This document shows, piece after piece, positions 43,311-52,025 of a stretch of 64,000 nt of DNA; positions within the stretch are counted from its first letter, which is position 1, and the number at the start of each line of letters is the position of its first letter. The notes below the pieces were generated by a model. That model saw nothing but the letters and a program-made list of their open reading frames with translations. It was not told the origin of the DNA and did no database searches. The DNA lies in assembly GCF_050916235.1 (NCBI RefSeq), contig NZ_CP104854.1, positions 310,001 to 374,000 of the forward strand, in the 5' to 3' direction. Source of the DNA: Maridesulfovibrio sp050916235. Lineage in GTDB: Bacteria; Desulfobacterota; Desulfovibrionia; Desulfovibrionales; Desulfovibrionaceae. A program made the position numbers and the translations under genes.

Positions 43311-43733
43311 TTAAGACTGCCCCTCGCGGTTTTTCTTTTCATATTTGGACGGACACTTTGTGATCAGGGAGGTGGCCCGGAAATTGTTGCGACCATTCAC
43401 AAAATTTCCTTCCACAATGACCTCGACCCCTTCCTTGAAAGTATCCGGGACAGCACCGCTGTAATCGACGCGGATAGTCCCGACCGCTTCCTTCTGGTCA
43501 GCAAGGTCGAAGGCAACGCCGAGTCCGCCTTCCTTGGACACAATATTCTGCGGCGCAACCCTGCCGAAAAGCCTGGCCTGACCAAGCTTGCTTTCATCCA
43601 TGGCAAGAGCTTCCGATACATTCAGAAAATACACGCTGTCCTGAGAGATACCGGAATAAATCAGGTATCCAAGACCACCGAGAAAAAGGACCAGGGCGGC
43701 TATATAGACGCCTTTTCCGCCTTTCTTGGCCAT
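43311..43733 (-). CDS. ccmE: CcmE, haem chaperone, cysteine variant
   Basis: 140 residues: an N-terminal membrane anchor (about 8-28) and a small OB-fold beta-barrel facing the periplasm. The haem-binding residue of most CcmE proteins is a His in HxxxY. Here the equivalent tail reads TKCPSKYEKK, with Cys127 and Tyr131 in CxxxY. The same Cys127 variant is known in D. vulgaris CcmE and goes with the Ccm system lacking CcmG and CcmH. GGAG lies five bases upstream of the ATG. It leads the ccm operon, followed by ccmF after 82 bases. Confidence 0.96.
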   Translation of the reverse strand: MAKKGGKGVYIAALVLFLGGLGYLIYSGISQDSVYFLNVSEALAMDESKLGQARLFGRVAPQNIVSKEGGLGVAFDLADQKEAVGTIRVDYSGAVPDTFKEGVEVIVEGNFVNGRNNFRATSLITKCPSKYEKKNREGQS

Positions 43734-43745
43734 ATAAACTCCGTT

Positions 43746-44807
43746 CTATTTCGAAGCGTCAGGCGGCACTTCGTCCGCGTTGACGACAAGTTCTTTTCGT
43801 CTGCGGCGGGCGAGTTCACGCATGTCGACAACCTGATCGGTCTCGTCCACAATCTCGCTGCCCAGAATTTCTTCCATTACATCCTCAAGGGTTACCACCC
43901 CCGACATTCCACCGTACTCATCAAGCACAACAAACAGGTGCATACGGCTTTCAAGGAACTTCACCAGAAGTTTGTCCAGCGTGATGTTTTCCAGCACAAA
44001 ACGCACCGGGCGCATCAGCTCCGACAATTTAACATCATCCTCATCATCCGCCAGGGTCTCGAAAACAAAACGCCTGTAGATGACTCCGACAATGTCTTCA
44101 GGATCATCACCTTCATAAACCGGAATACGGCTGTGAGGCCATGCACTGTACTTTGCATGAGCCTCGGCAACGGTCATGTTGGCCGGAAGTGAGAAGACAA
44201 CGGTCCGGGGTGTCATAATCTGCTCAACAATCTTGTCGTCCAACGACAGGATGTTGGCAATTGAGAGGGCTTCATACGGTTTAATCGCCCCGGTTCTTCT
44301 GGTCAGGCTGACCATTGCACGTATATCCTCTTCCGTGGCCTGTGGGCCCTTTCCCTTTTTGCTGATAATCCGGGAAAGATAGCCGCAGATCCAGATCACT
44401 GGAAGAAATATCCATATGAGTATTTCCAAAGGACGGACGAGCACCCGTCCCAAAGGAACACAGTAAACCACCCCCACTGTCTTGGGGAGGATTTCAGAAA
44501 AAATAAGAATGAGCACAGTGAAACTCACCGTGAACAACGGAAGGGTTTCCGGCCCGTACACAGCAGTCCAGGCTGCACCGGCAAAGGCGGCTCCGGCGGT
44601 GTTGGCAACAGTATTCAGGGTCAGAATAGCAGTGATTGGACGCTCGACATTTGTACGCAAGCGATGAAGTATCTGCCCGGACTTGTGTCCTTCACGGCGC
44701 AGAGTCTCGATTTTGCTCCACGGAAAGGAATAAAGAAAGGCTTCGCTTACGGAACAGTAAGCGGATATGAGCGTGGCTGCACTTACAGCGAGTATTAATT
44801 CCAGCAT
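43746..44807 (-). CDS. CNNM/CorC-type membrane protein with CBS pair
   Basis: 353 residues. A DUF21 domain with three or four membrane segments (about 1-165) has SAYCSVSEAFLYSFPWSKIE near the start. Two CBS domains (about 195-320) include TPRTVVFSLP and the DEYGGMSGVVTLEDVMEEILG block. The usual C-terminal CorC_HlyC domain is missing, which makes it shorter than most relatives. The family exports magnesium or cobalt ions or acts on divalent metal balance. ATG 44807 gives the standard N-terminus, but no good ribosome-binding site is seen; GTG 44837 is an alternative. It lies 12 bases upstream of ccmE. Confidence 0.85.
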   Translation of the reverse strand: MLELILAVSAATLISAYCSVSEAFLYSFPWSKIETLRREGHKSGQILHRLRTNVERPITAILTLNTVANTAGAAFAGAAWTAVYGPETLPLFTVSFTVLILIFSEILPKTVGVVYCVPLGRVLVRPLEILIWIFLPVIWICGYLSRIISKKGKGPQATEEDIRAMVSLTRRTGAIKPYEALSIANILSLDDKIVEQIMTPRTVVFSLPANMTVAEAHAKYSAWPHSRIPVYEGDDPEDIVGVIYRRFVFETLADDEDDVKLSELMRPVRFVLENITLDKLLVKFLESRMHLFVVLDEYGGMSGVVTLEDVMEEILGSEIVDETDQVVDMRELARRRRKELVVNADEVPPDASK

Positions 44808-45027
44808 CAATTTATTTGTTAAGGTTGCAAAAAGCACCGACCGGCAACGGATTTGATAATCGCATCATTATCAGAAGGCAGATAGCGGCGCAACAGAAAT
44901 AGGAAGAACCGTTCCTGTTTTCGACCGGTGGGTACAAAGTAGATTCTTATCATTAATTATGCAAGACATCAGACAGTTAGCCTCTTCCAAAAATATACAT
45001 TGACTCTTCAAGGCGGGCCATTAGAAT

Positions 45028-46035
45028 GTGCGCGTCATGAACACAAACACACACAAAGTAATCTTCAGACTGAGCGCACTTGGCGATGTGGTTCTTACCA
45101 CAGGAGTGCTGGAATACTGGGCCGCAGAGTACGGATTCACATATACAGTCATCACAAAATCAGCCAATGTACCTGTTCTTGAAAATAATCCTCATATCGA
45201 AAATGTCATCGGGCTTGAGGAAAAAGATCTCGGTGACCTGACTTGGCTTAAGAAGGCCGGTGAAATTTCCGCTCAATATGAAGGGTGTGAACTTATAGAC
45301 CTGCACTCCACCCTGCGCTCGCAAATTCTATCCGCGCGCTGGAAAGGCAAGGTCAGCAGATACAAAAAATACTCGCTTGAGAGGCGCGCTTTTAAAATAA
45401 CCCGCGCCCCTTTCCTTGAAAAGAAGCTTGATAACCTGAGCGTCACACAGCGCTATGCTGCAGCTCTTACGGACTCTCCTGTTCCTGCAGACGTACTGCT
45501 GCCACGCATCTATCTTTCCGAATCGGAACTTGACTTCGCCCAAGCCATAATTGATGAACACGAACTAGGTGACAGCTTCATAGCCCTGCACCCCTATGCC
45601 ACCCATCCTGACAAGGCATGGCCACGGGAGCACTGGCTGAAGCTATGCGGTCTGTTGAATAGAAATAAAATCAGGTGGGCCGTCATAGGCAGGGATAAGG
45701 ATATTTTCGAATCATCCGGGCCGGAATGCAATTTCACCAACCAGCTCCAACTGCGCGAAACATGTGCTGTGCTGCAGAAGGCCAGTCGGCTTGTTACCGG
45801 AGATTCCGGCCCCATGCATCTGGCAGCAGCCGTTGGGACCCCGGTAACGGCCCTTTTCGGACCGACCTCAAAGGCCTGGGGATTCTATCCCGCAGGCCCC
45901 AATGATGTGGTCCTTGAATCAAAAATGGACTGCCGCCCCTGCTCCCTGCACGGGAAAAGCAGTTGCAGGAAAGATCGCCAGTGTCTGCGGGATATATCTC
46001 CCGAGCAGGTTCTTAAACATCTGATCGATCAGTGA
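45028..46035 (+). CDS. Glycosyltransferase family 9 protein (heptosyltransferase-like)
   Basis: 335 residues with the ADP-heptose:LPS heptosyltransferase fold. The N-terminal block FRLSALGDVVLTTGVLEYW and the C-terminal donor-binding block TGDSGPMHLAAAVGTPVTALFG are clear. A late cysteine cluster (DCRPCSLHGKSSCRKDRQCL) is typical of this family. It adds a heptose or related sugar to lipopolysaccharide core on the cytoplasmic face of the membrane. The start is GTG 45028, with AGGCGG 11 bases upstream, or ATG 45037. No other LPS genes are adjacent. Confidence 0.88.
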   Translation: MRVMNTNTHKVIFRLSALGDVVLTTGVLEYWAAEYGFTYTVITKSANVPVLENNPHIENVIGLEEKDLGDLTWLKKAGEISAQYEGCELIDLHSTLRSQILSARWKGKVSRYKKYSLERRAFKITRAPFLEKKLDNLSVTQRYAAALTDSPVPADVLLPRIYLSESELDFAQAIIDEHELGDSFIALHPYATHPDKAWPREHWLKLCGLLNRNKIRWAVIGRDKDIFESSGPECNFTNQLQLRETCAVLQKASRLVTGDSGPMHLAAAVGTPVTALFGPTSKAWGFYPAGPNDVVLESKMDCRPCSLHGKSSCRKDRQCLRDISPEQVLKHLIDQ

Positions 46036-46173
46036 TTCCATCAGAATATCCATCCGCTGACATGCGAGGACAGTAAGGCTTTATAGCCTCAAAACTCGTT
46101 GAGTTTCTTCCTGTTCCATAAAATATGTCCTTTGGGCGTAAACCTATTTCAGGACGGGACACGGAACAGCAAG

Positions 46174-46204
46174 AAGCCTCCGGCAGGTCGCCGGAGGCTT
46201 TTTT
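46174..46204. terminator. Bidirectional terminator between GT9 gene and nadD
   Basis: AAGCCTCCGGC pairs perfectly with GCCGGAGGCTT around a 5-base loop; the plus strand continues with TTTT. It ends transcripts from the glycosyltransferase gene and probably from nadD, whose stop is at 46243. Confidence 0.85.
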
Positions 46205-46242
46205 ATTGAAATACTTTGAATTACATTTATGGAGCCTTTTCA

Positions 46243-46893
46243 TCAGTGCCAGTAAGACTCAAACAACCCTCTATTCGCAACCATAAAATGCGCTACCTGC
46301 TCCGGGACATAATCTTCTACAGTACCTCCCTGCTTCCAGACATCGCGCACAAGGGTTGAACTGATTACAAAATCAAAATCACCGATTATGTAAACAGACT
46401 TTGCATCCTTTATTTTCCAGACATTGACACCGGCCTGTTCAATATCGGTAAAAATGCGCTGGAGTTCATGAACCATACTGCCATGGTCGGCCTCCTCCCT
46501 GCTTACGGCAACAAGATTTGCCAGCTTCGGAATTTTCTCCCAGTCCTTCCATAAAGAGAATGATTCGAACGAGTCCTGCCCCATTATAAAATAAAGTTCA
46601 TCGTCAGGATAGCGCTTTACGGCCTCGGTAAGCGTATCAATGGTAAAAGTAGGCCCTTCAGCACCAAGATCAATATCACTGACTTCAAGTCCTGCTTCAC
46701 CAGCCACAGCAAGGCGTACCAGCTCGAAGCGCAGTTCTTCCGGAAGCATCTCCTCCTGTTCCTTATGGTAAGGATTCCCGGCTGGAATAAGCAGAACCTT
46801 ATCAAGTCCCAGCCGCTCCATAACGGACCGAGCCACATCAATATGTGTAGAATGTACAGGATTGAAGCTTCCGCCGAACAGACCGATTTTCAT
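46243..46893 (-). CDS. nadD: NadD, nicotinate-nucleotide adenylyltransferase
   Basis: 216 residues. It converts nicotinate mononucleotide and ATP to deamido-NAD. The nucleotidyltransferase signature GLFGGSFNPVHSTHID lies at 4-19, and the C-terminal ISSTLVRD block (near 178) is the expected second nucleotide-binding motif. It is slightly shorter than or equal to the family norm. The ribosome-binding site is weak. A terminator separates it from proA, so it may have its own promoter. Confidence 0.96.
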   Translation of the reverse strand: MKIGLFGGSFNPVHSTHIDVARSVMERLGLDKVLLIPAGNPYHKEQEEMLPEELRFELVRLAVAGEAGLEVSDIDLGAEGPTFTIDTLTEAVKRYPDDELYFIMGQDSFESFSLWKDWEKIPKLANLVAVSREEADHGSMVHELQRIFTDIEQAGVNVWKIKDAKSVYIIGDFDFVISSTLVRDVWKQGGTVEDYVPEQVAHFMVANRGLFESYWH

Positions 46894-46994
46894 AGGCTGA
46901 CCAGATAAAAAAACTCAGGAGAGCTGTCCGGGAGTACAACCATGCACCTTCCCCAAAGCCGTCCCGAGCCACAGGCAAAAGATTATTAAAAACA

Positions 46995-47039
46995 TGTCCG
47001 GAGAAAGAAACCTTCGCCGAGGTCTCTGTTCTCCGGACA
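46995..47039 (-). terminator. Long-stem terminator after proA
   Basis: TGTCCGGAGAA pairs perfectly with TTCTCCGGACA, and after small mismatches AGA/TCT and ACCT/AGGT extend the stem. On the minus strand TGTTTTTAAT follows. It begins 12 bases after the proA stop. Confidence 0.8.
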
Positions 47040-47050
47040 TTCGAACATAC

Positions 47051-48310
47051 TTAATTACGAATCTGCCAGTCGCCGAGCAGCACGAACTTGGTAGAAGTAA
47101 GTTCGGTTGCGCCCATGGGACCGTAAGAATGCAGCTTGGAAGTGGAAATACCGATTTCGGCACCGAGTCCGAGCTGTCCGCCGTCGTTGAAACGGGTGGA
47201 GGCATTGACGCCGACCATGGAAGCATCAACTTCACGGATGAAGCGCATGGCCCGTGCGTGATTTGTGGTCAAAATGACTTCGCTGTGGTTTGAACCGTAA
47301 CGGGCAATGTGGGCCTGAGCCTCATTCTGCCCGCTGACGACTTTCACAGCGAGGGTAAGGTCAAGATATTCCATTCCCCAGTCGTCGAAATCAGCTGCAA
47401 CAGCCTTCTCTCCCAGCAGGGGCATGGCCCGCGGACAACCTTTCATGGTTACACCGCAAGCACTGAGCAGGATACCCAGGGGAGGCAGGATATCCCTGGC
47501 AACATCCTCGTGCACAAGCAGACACTCAAGCGAGTTGCAGGCCGCAGGTTTCTGAACCTTGGAATTCTTGATGATGTCCATAGCTTCAGGGATTTCACAA
47601 TCCTTGTCCACGTAAATGTGGCAGACGCCCTTGTAATGCTTGAGGACAGGCATGGTAGCCTGCTGAACGACTGCACGGATAAGCCCTTCGCCACCGCGGG
47701 GAATAACCACGTCGATATATTCATCCATTTTGAGCAGCTCGCTCACAGCTTCACGGTCGGTAAGTTCCACCACCTGCACTGCCTCAGCAGGCAGACCGGC
47801 CTTTTCAAGGGCCTTCTGCAACAGGGAAGCAAGGGCCAGATTGGAATGAATGGCCTCCGAACCGCCGCGCAGGATAACTGAGTTGCCGGCCTTCAAGCAG
47901 AGCACTGCTGCATCCACGGTAACGTTGGGGCGGGATTCAAAAATCATCATGATGACGCCGAGAGGAACTCTCATACGACCGACCATCATGCCGTTAGGAC
48001 GTCTTTCCATCCTTTCAATTTCACCGACGGGGTCAGACTGGCCGGCCACTTCATTGCAGCCCTGAATCATGTAGTTGAGAACAGAATCGGAAATCTCCAG
48101 CCGCTGCATGCGGGCCTGATCAAGACCGTTCTTCCGGGCAGCGTCCAGATCCTTGCGGTTCTCGGCAAAGATGAATTCCTTTTCCTGTTCGAGCAGCTTT
48201 GCAAGCTCCACTATGGCTGCGTTGCGGGCCGTTCCTTCAGCACAGGCTATTTTGCGGGAAGCTTCCTTGGCCTTTCCTGCTACCGTTTTCATTGCTTCAA
48301 AAAGACTCAT
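47051..48310 (-). CDS. proA: ProA, gamma-glutamyl phosphate reductase
   Basis: 419 residues, full length. It reduces gamma-glutamyl phosphate to glutamate semialdehyde with NADPH, the second step of proline synthesis. The catalytic cysteine is in KPAACNSLECLLVHE (near 255), with ESRPNVTVDAAVLCLKAGN (near 128) and the C-terminal FNDGGQLGLGAEIGISTSK block. No proB is visible next to it. The upstream 313 bases (48311-48623) contain no gene, only AT-rich sequence and the promoter of the next gene. Confidence 0.97.
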   Translation of the reverse strand: MSLFEAMKTVAGKAKEASRKIACAEGTARNAAIVELAKLLEQEKEFIFAENRKDLDAARKNGLDQARMQRLEISDSVLNYMIQGCNEVAGQSDPVGEIERMERRPNGMMVGRMRVPLGVIMMIFESRPNVTVDAAVLCLKAGNSVILRGGSEAIHSNLALASLLQKALEKAGLPAEAVQVVELTDREAVSELLKMDEYIDVVIPRGGEGLIRAVVQQATMPVLKHYKGVCHIYVDKDCEIPEAMDIIKNSKVQKPAACNSLECLLVHEDVARDILPPLGILLSACGVTMKGCPRAMPLLGEKAVAADFDDWGMEYLDLTLAVKVVSGQNEAQAHIARYGSNHSEVILTTNHARAMRFIREVDASMVGVNASTRFNDGGQLGLGAEIGISTSKLHSYGPMGATELTSTKFVLLGDWQIRN

Positions 48311-48541
48311 TTTCCACCTCTGATCAAATTATATTAACTGAAATATCAATTTTTCCTTCATTCGACACAAAAGGGCTACTAAGGATATTGCAAAAAAGTC
48401 AACTAACATTTACCAATATCCCCGAGCAGGAACTGTTTTAGAGATAAAACCGGTAAATTTATTTTTCCATTTTTTGTAATCTTTTTCAGTATCTTCTGAT
48501 TTTATCCTGACTTTACAGCAATTTATTTTAAATATTGAGTT

Positions 48542-48570
48542 TTGACCTTTTTGTCAGACTGCTTTATAAA
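48542..48570 (+). promoter_or_regulatory. Sigma-70-like promoter for the YfgM-like gene
   Basis: TTGACC, a 17-base spacer and TATAAA, about 50 bases upstream of the ATG at 48624. This is the clearest vegetative promoter match on the plus strand of the window. Confidence 0.65.
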
Positions 48571-48623
48571 GCGCTCTTTAACCAGTGCTAATTTCCATCA
48601 ATTCTTATGGAGGCTTTCCTTTA

Positions 48624-49277
48624 ATGGAAGAAAACAAGAACACCACTCAGGACATTCTCAATCAGGTTCACGAAGCAACCCCAGACACACTGCACCCCAT
48701 TCTGGACTATCTCCTCAAGAACGGGAAAATGATCGTGGCCGGAGTTTCTGCCATCATCATTATTGCCGCCGGCGTTTCCGGTGTCAAATACATGAATAAT
48801 CAGAAACAGATCAAGGCCCAGAGCGAACTTGGCGCGATTCTCATCAAGTACAGCGGTGCAAAGCAGGCAGAAGAACTGGCTGCTTTCATCAAAGATGCAC
48901 CCGCAGAGATGAAACCGGCTGTACAGCTCGCACTCGCCAAAGCATGGATGGATGCTGGAGACTATGCAAAGGCTGAAGCAGCATGGTCCGCCGTTACCGC
49001 CGATGCCAGGGAAATGGCTCCCATTGCTGAACTCGGCAAGGCCAAATGTGCTATGTTGTCAGGTAATCCCGCTGATGCAGTTAAAATCCTGCAGACACTC
49101 AAAAACGGTGGTGCTGAAACCTACGCTTCCACCATCAACAGAATGCTCGGTGAAGCAGCCGAACAGTCCGGAAATATCCAGCTGGCAATTCAGGCCTATC
49201 AGGGACTCATGACCAGCAATCCCAACGAAAGTCTGTACCTTGAAGGCAAAATCAAAGAGCTCAAAGCCAGACTTTAA
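48624..49277 (+). CDS. YfgM-like membrane protein with TPR domain
   Basis: 217 residues. A cytoplasmic N-terminus is followed by one membrane helix (about 38-54, MIVAGVSAIIIIAAGVSGV) and a periplasmic TPR-like domain (TPR_21-type, about 70-215). This is the layout of YfgM/AncB proteins, which assist the SecYEG-PpiD chaperone site. ATG 48624 has GGAGG ten bases upstream. The gene is not coupled to hisS or bamB as in E. coli, so the function is only inferred. Confidence 0.78.
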   Translation: MEENKNTTQDILNQVHEATPDTLHPILDYLLKNGKMIVAGVSAIIIIAAGVSGVKYMNNQKQIKAQSELGAILIKYSGAKQAEELAAFIKDAPAEMKPAVQLALAKAWMDAGDYAKAEAAWSAVTADAREMAPIAELGKAKCAMLSGNPADAVKILQTLKNGGAETYASTINRMLGEAAEQSGNIQLAIQAYQGLMTSNPNESLYLEGKIKELKARL

Positions 49278-49330
49278 GCAATAACGTTGAACAGAGATAC
49301 AGCCTGCTCATAAGTGTGCGATGCAGACCA

Positions 49331-49360
49331 GGGAAGAGGGATAAATAACAACCTCTTCCC
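49331..49360 (+). repeat. Hairpin between the YfgM-like gene and iorA
   Basis: GGGAAGAGG pairs perfectly with CCTCTTCCC around a 12-base loop. It lies 54 bases after the YfgM-like stop and 54 bases before the iorA ATG. No U-tract follows. It may end the first transcript partly or fold in the iorA leader. Confidence 0.5.
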
Positions 49361-49413
49361 AGAATCGTACGCTTGTGAACATCCTGTTAACCCCTTGACT
49401 AAGGAGCACATTA

Positions 49414-51258
49414 ATGGCTCATCCTCTTCTCGCGGACAGTCCGGGTATGAAAAAGCTGCTTCTCGGCAATGAAGCCATTGTCAGAGGCGCTATTGAAGCC
49501 GGAATACAGGTCGTCACCTGCTATCCCGGTACCCCTTCATCAGAAGTTCCGGACACTTTTTTCCGCCTTTCTCCTGAGGGCGACTTCTTTTTTGAATACT
49601 CGGCCAACGAAAAGGTTGCGCTGGAAGTCGGCGGCGGAGCAGCAGTCTCCGGTGCAATGACCCTGACAACAATGAAGCATGTCGGTGTTAACGTAGCTGC
49701 CGACCCGCTCATGACTCTGGCCTATGTTGGAACTCCCGGCGGCATGGTTCTGCTTTCCGCAGACGATCCCGGCTGCCACTCCAGCCAGAACGAGCAGGAC
49801 AACCGCTACTATGCACGCCTTGCAGGAATGCCCTGTATGGAACCTTCCTCCGCACAGGAAGCCAAGGATATGACTCGCGATGCACTCAACATGTCCCGCG
49901 AAATGTCCGCCCCATTCCTGCTGCGCACAACCACACGCGTGAACCATCTGCGCGGGCCAGTTGAATACGGTCAGATTGCCAGGCTCGCACCTGCTGAAGG
50001 CTTCAAGAGGAACCCAGCTCAGTTCGTGCCAATCCCGGCCTTTGCCCGCCGCATGCATGTGGACCTGCTTGCCAAGCTTGAAAAACTGCGTGAAATGGCT
50101 GAAAAGTCCGTCTACAACAAGGTCAGTGGAAACGGCAAAATCGGTATTGTAGCATCCGGCATCTGCCGCGCTTACCTTACCGATGCCCTTGCAGACACCG
50201 GTCTTGGCGATAAGTTCAAAATCCTTGAGCTGGGCTTTACCTACCCATTGCCCGCCAGGATGATCACCGAATTCATCACATCAGTGGACAAAGTACTCAT
50301 TCTTGAAGAACTTGAGCCGTTCCTTGAAAATGAAATCCGCATACTGGCACAGAAAAACAGAATTGATGTAGAAGTTGTGGGCAAGGACAACCCCAACCTC
50401 CCGCTTAACGGCGAATACTCCACCATCAACGTGACCGCAGCCATCCGCGAAATACTCGGACTTGATGCGGTAGCCGTTGAGAACTGTGAGGCCGCAGAAG
50501 GACTGCCCACTCGTCCGCCGAACCTCTGTGCCGGCTGTACACACCGTGCCGCCTACTATGCCGTCAAAAAAGTTTTCGGACCTGAAGCCGTATGTTCCTC
50601 CGATATCGGATGCTACACACTCGGTATTCTGCCTCCGCTTAATGCGGCAGACTTCCTGTTCTGCATGGGATCTTCGGTCTCTGCAGGCTGCGGAGCAGCC
50701 AAAGCGGCAGGACAGACCGTAATCGGCTTCATCGGAGACTCAACATTCTTCCATTCCGGCATCACCGGACTGGTAAACGCTGTCTTCAACCGGCACAACA
50801 TTCTGCTGGTGATCCTCGACAACTCCACAACCGCCATGACCGGGCACCAGCCCAACCCCGGTGTTGAAACAACCGCACTCGGCCCCAGCTCGGTGCAGAT
50901 TGACATCGAGTCCATAGTCAAAGGTTGCGGCGTAACCGAAGTTCGCACCGTGAGCCCCCTCAACCAGAAGGCCATTACTTCTGCTCTTGAAGAGCTCAAG
51001 GCGATCGACGGTGTGAGAGTCCTCATTGCCAAGGATCCCTGCCCGCTCTTTGCCCGCCGTACTCTGGGCAAAAAGCCTGCACGCGCAGCTTACGTGGAAA
51101 ACCAGACCGAAGAAGTCCTCACGGTCATGGAAGAGCTGGCCTGCCCCGCATTTGAAAAAACTGCCGGCGGTGTTGAAATCAACGAGATTCTTTGCTCCGG
51201 CTGTATGCTCTGCCTGCAGCTGACCAAGGACATCAAAGCCCGGAAAAGGAGCAGCTAA
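49414..51258 (+). CDS. iorA: Indolepyruvate:ferredoxin oxidoreductase alpha subunit with shortened ferredoxin tail
   Basis: 614 residues. It oxidatively decarboxylates aryl 2-oxoacids (indolepyruvate, phenylpyruvate) to acyl-CoA with ferredoxin. The N-terminal pyrimidine-binding block GIQVVTCYPGTPSSEVPDTF and the TPP domain with GDSTFFHSGITGLVNAV near 440 are intact. The C-terminus is unusual: only one cysteine motif, CSGCMLC (Cys594/597/600), is present and the protein stops 14 residues later. Family members normally carry two 4Fe-4S clusters over about 60 residues. The stop overlaps the iorB ATG, and AAGGAG precedes the iorA start. Confidence 0.92.
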   Translation: MAHPLLADSPGMKKLLLGNEAIVRGAIEAGIQVVTCYPGTPSSEVPDTFFRLSPEGDFFFEYSANEKVALEVGGGAAVSGAMTLTTMKHVGVNVAADPLMTLAYVGTPGGMVLLSADDPGCHSSQNEQDNRYYARLAGMPCMEPSSAQEAKDMTRDALNMSREMSAPFLLRTTTRVNHLRGPVEYGQIARLAPAEGFKRNPAQFVPIPAFARRMHVDLLAKLEKLREMAEKSVYNKVSGNGKIGIVASGICRAYLTDALADTGLGDKFKILELGFTYPLPARMITEFITSVDKVLILEELEPFLENEIRILAQKNRIDVEVVGKDNPNLPLNGEYSTINVTAAIREILGLDAVAVENCEAAEGLPTRPPNLCAGCTHRAAYYAVKKVFGPEAVCSSDIGCYTLGILPPLNAADFLFCMGSSVSAGCGAAKAAGQTVIGFIGDSTFFHSGITGLVNAVFNRHNILLVILDNSTTAMTGHQPNPGVETTALGPSSVQIDIESIVKGCGVTEVRTVSPLNQKAITSALEELKAIDGVRVLIAKDPCPLFARRTLGKKPARAAYVENQTEEVLTVMEELACPAFEKTAGGVEINEILCSGCMLCLQLTKDIKARKRSS

Positions 51259-51845
51259 TGAGCACAAAGTTGCGTATATTCATGACCGGGGTTGGCGGAC
51301 AGGGAACCCTTACCGCCACCAACCTGCTTGCACAGGCGGTTCTTGATACCGGTATAGATGTCACTGCCGGGGAAATCCACGGTATGGCCCAGCGTGGCGG
51401 CGTAGTTGAATCCGCCCTGCTCATCGGCCTGGCTTCCCCCAAAATCGGATATGGTGAAGCAGACGTTATTCTCGGCTTCGAGCCTCTTGAGACTCTGCGC
51501 GCACTGCCGTACCTCAAACCCGGCGGAATAGTGCTCTCCAGCACCGAATACATTCCGCCATTGAGTGTATGTACCGGTAAAGCCGAAAATACCCCCATTG
51601 AAATAATAAAGGAAAAGGTTGCAGCCTGCGCCGGAAAAGCATACTACCTGCCCTGCCAGTCACTCGGACTTGAAGCCGGTGCTGTGCAGAGCGGCAATAT
51701 CGCCCTGCTCGGAGCTCTCTGCGCCACCGGATGCATTCCGCTTAAACCGGAACAACTGACTGAAACAATAAAATCAGCCATGAAACCGAAAATTGCGGAC
51801 ATCAACATCAAGGCTCTTGAGCTGGGTGTTAAAGCTGTATCTTAA
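51258..51845 (+). CDS. iorB: Indolepyruvate:ferredoxin oxidoreductase beta subunit
   Basis: 195 residues, the gamma-type (POR) domain subunit, with TGVGGQGTLTATNLLAQA near 10-27, GEIHGMAQRGGVVESALLIG near 46 and SLGLEAGAVQSGNIALLGAL near 135. The ATG overlaps the iorA stop (TAATG) and has GGAGC seven bases upstream. It forms the other half of the heterodimeric enzyme with IorA. A hairpin follows at 51857-51889. Confidence 0.94.
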   Translation: MSTKLRIFMTGVGGQGTLTATNLLAQAVLDTGIDVTAGEIHGMAQRGGVVESALLIGLASPKIGYGEADVILGFEPLETLRALPYLKPGGIVLSSTEYIPPLSVCTGKAENTPIEIIKEKVAACAGKAYYLPCQSLGLEAGAVQSGNIALLGALCATGCIPLKPEQLTETIKSAMKPKIADINIKALELGVKAVS

Positions 51846-51856
51846 ATAGAAAAACT

Positions 51857-51889
51857 GTCGGCAGCCGCATGAACAATGCGGCTGTCGAC
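51857..51889 (+). terminator. Hairpin ending the iorAB transcript
   Basis: GTCGGCAGCCGCAT pairs with ATGCGGCTGTCGAC (14 pairs including one G-T) around a 5-base loop, 12 bases after the iorB stop. The following sequence has only a weak T-run, so termination may be partial. It also overlaps an ATG at 51876, which makes that ATG an unlikely start. Confidence 0.6.
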
Positions 51890-52025
51890 ATTTCGGGTAA
51901 TTCAGCTATACTTGCAGATGCTGAAAACCGCCCCTTCTACCACCAAAAATTTTAGGCCGAAACCACGGACCTCACAACTGTACTGGTGGTCTGCTAAAGC
52001 TGAAACAAAAAACAGCCTGGACGGC

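Noticed and set aside
51192..51257. Possible frameshift restoring an iron-sulfur tail in IorA
   Set aside because: The alternative frame over this stretch (reading LRLYALPAADQGHQ) has no cysteine motif, so a simple frameshift does not explain the short tail.
51876..52025. N-terminal extension of the GAF/sigma-54 activator
   Set aside because: The upstream ATG overlaps the iorAB hairpin, and the extra 50 residues are unlike the family; the start at 52026 fits better.
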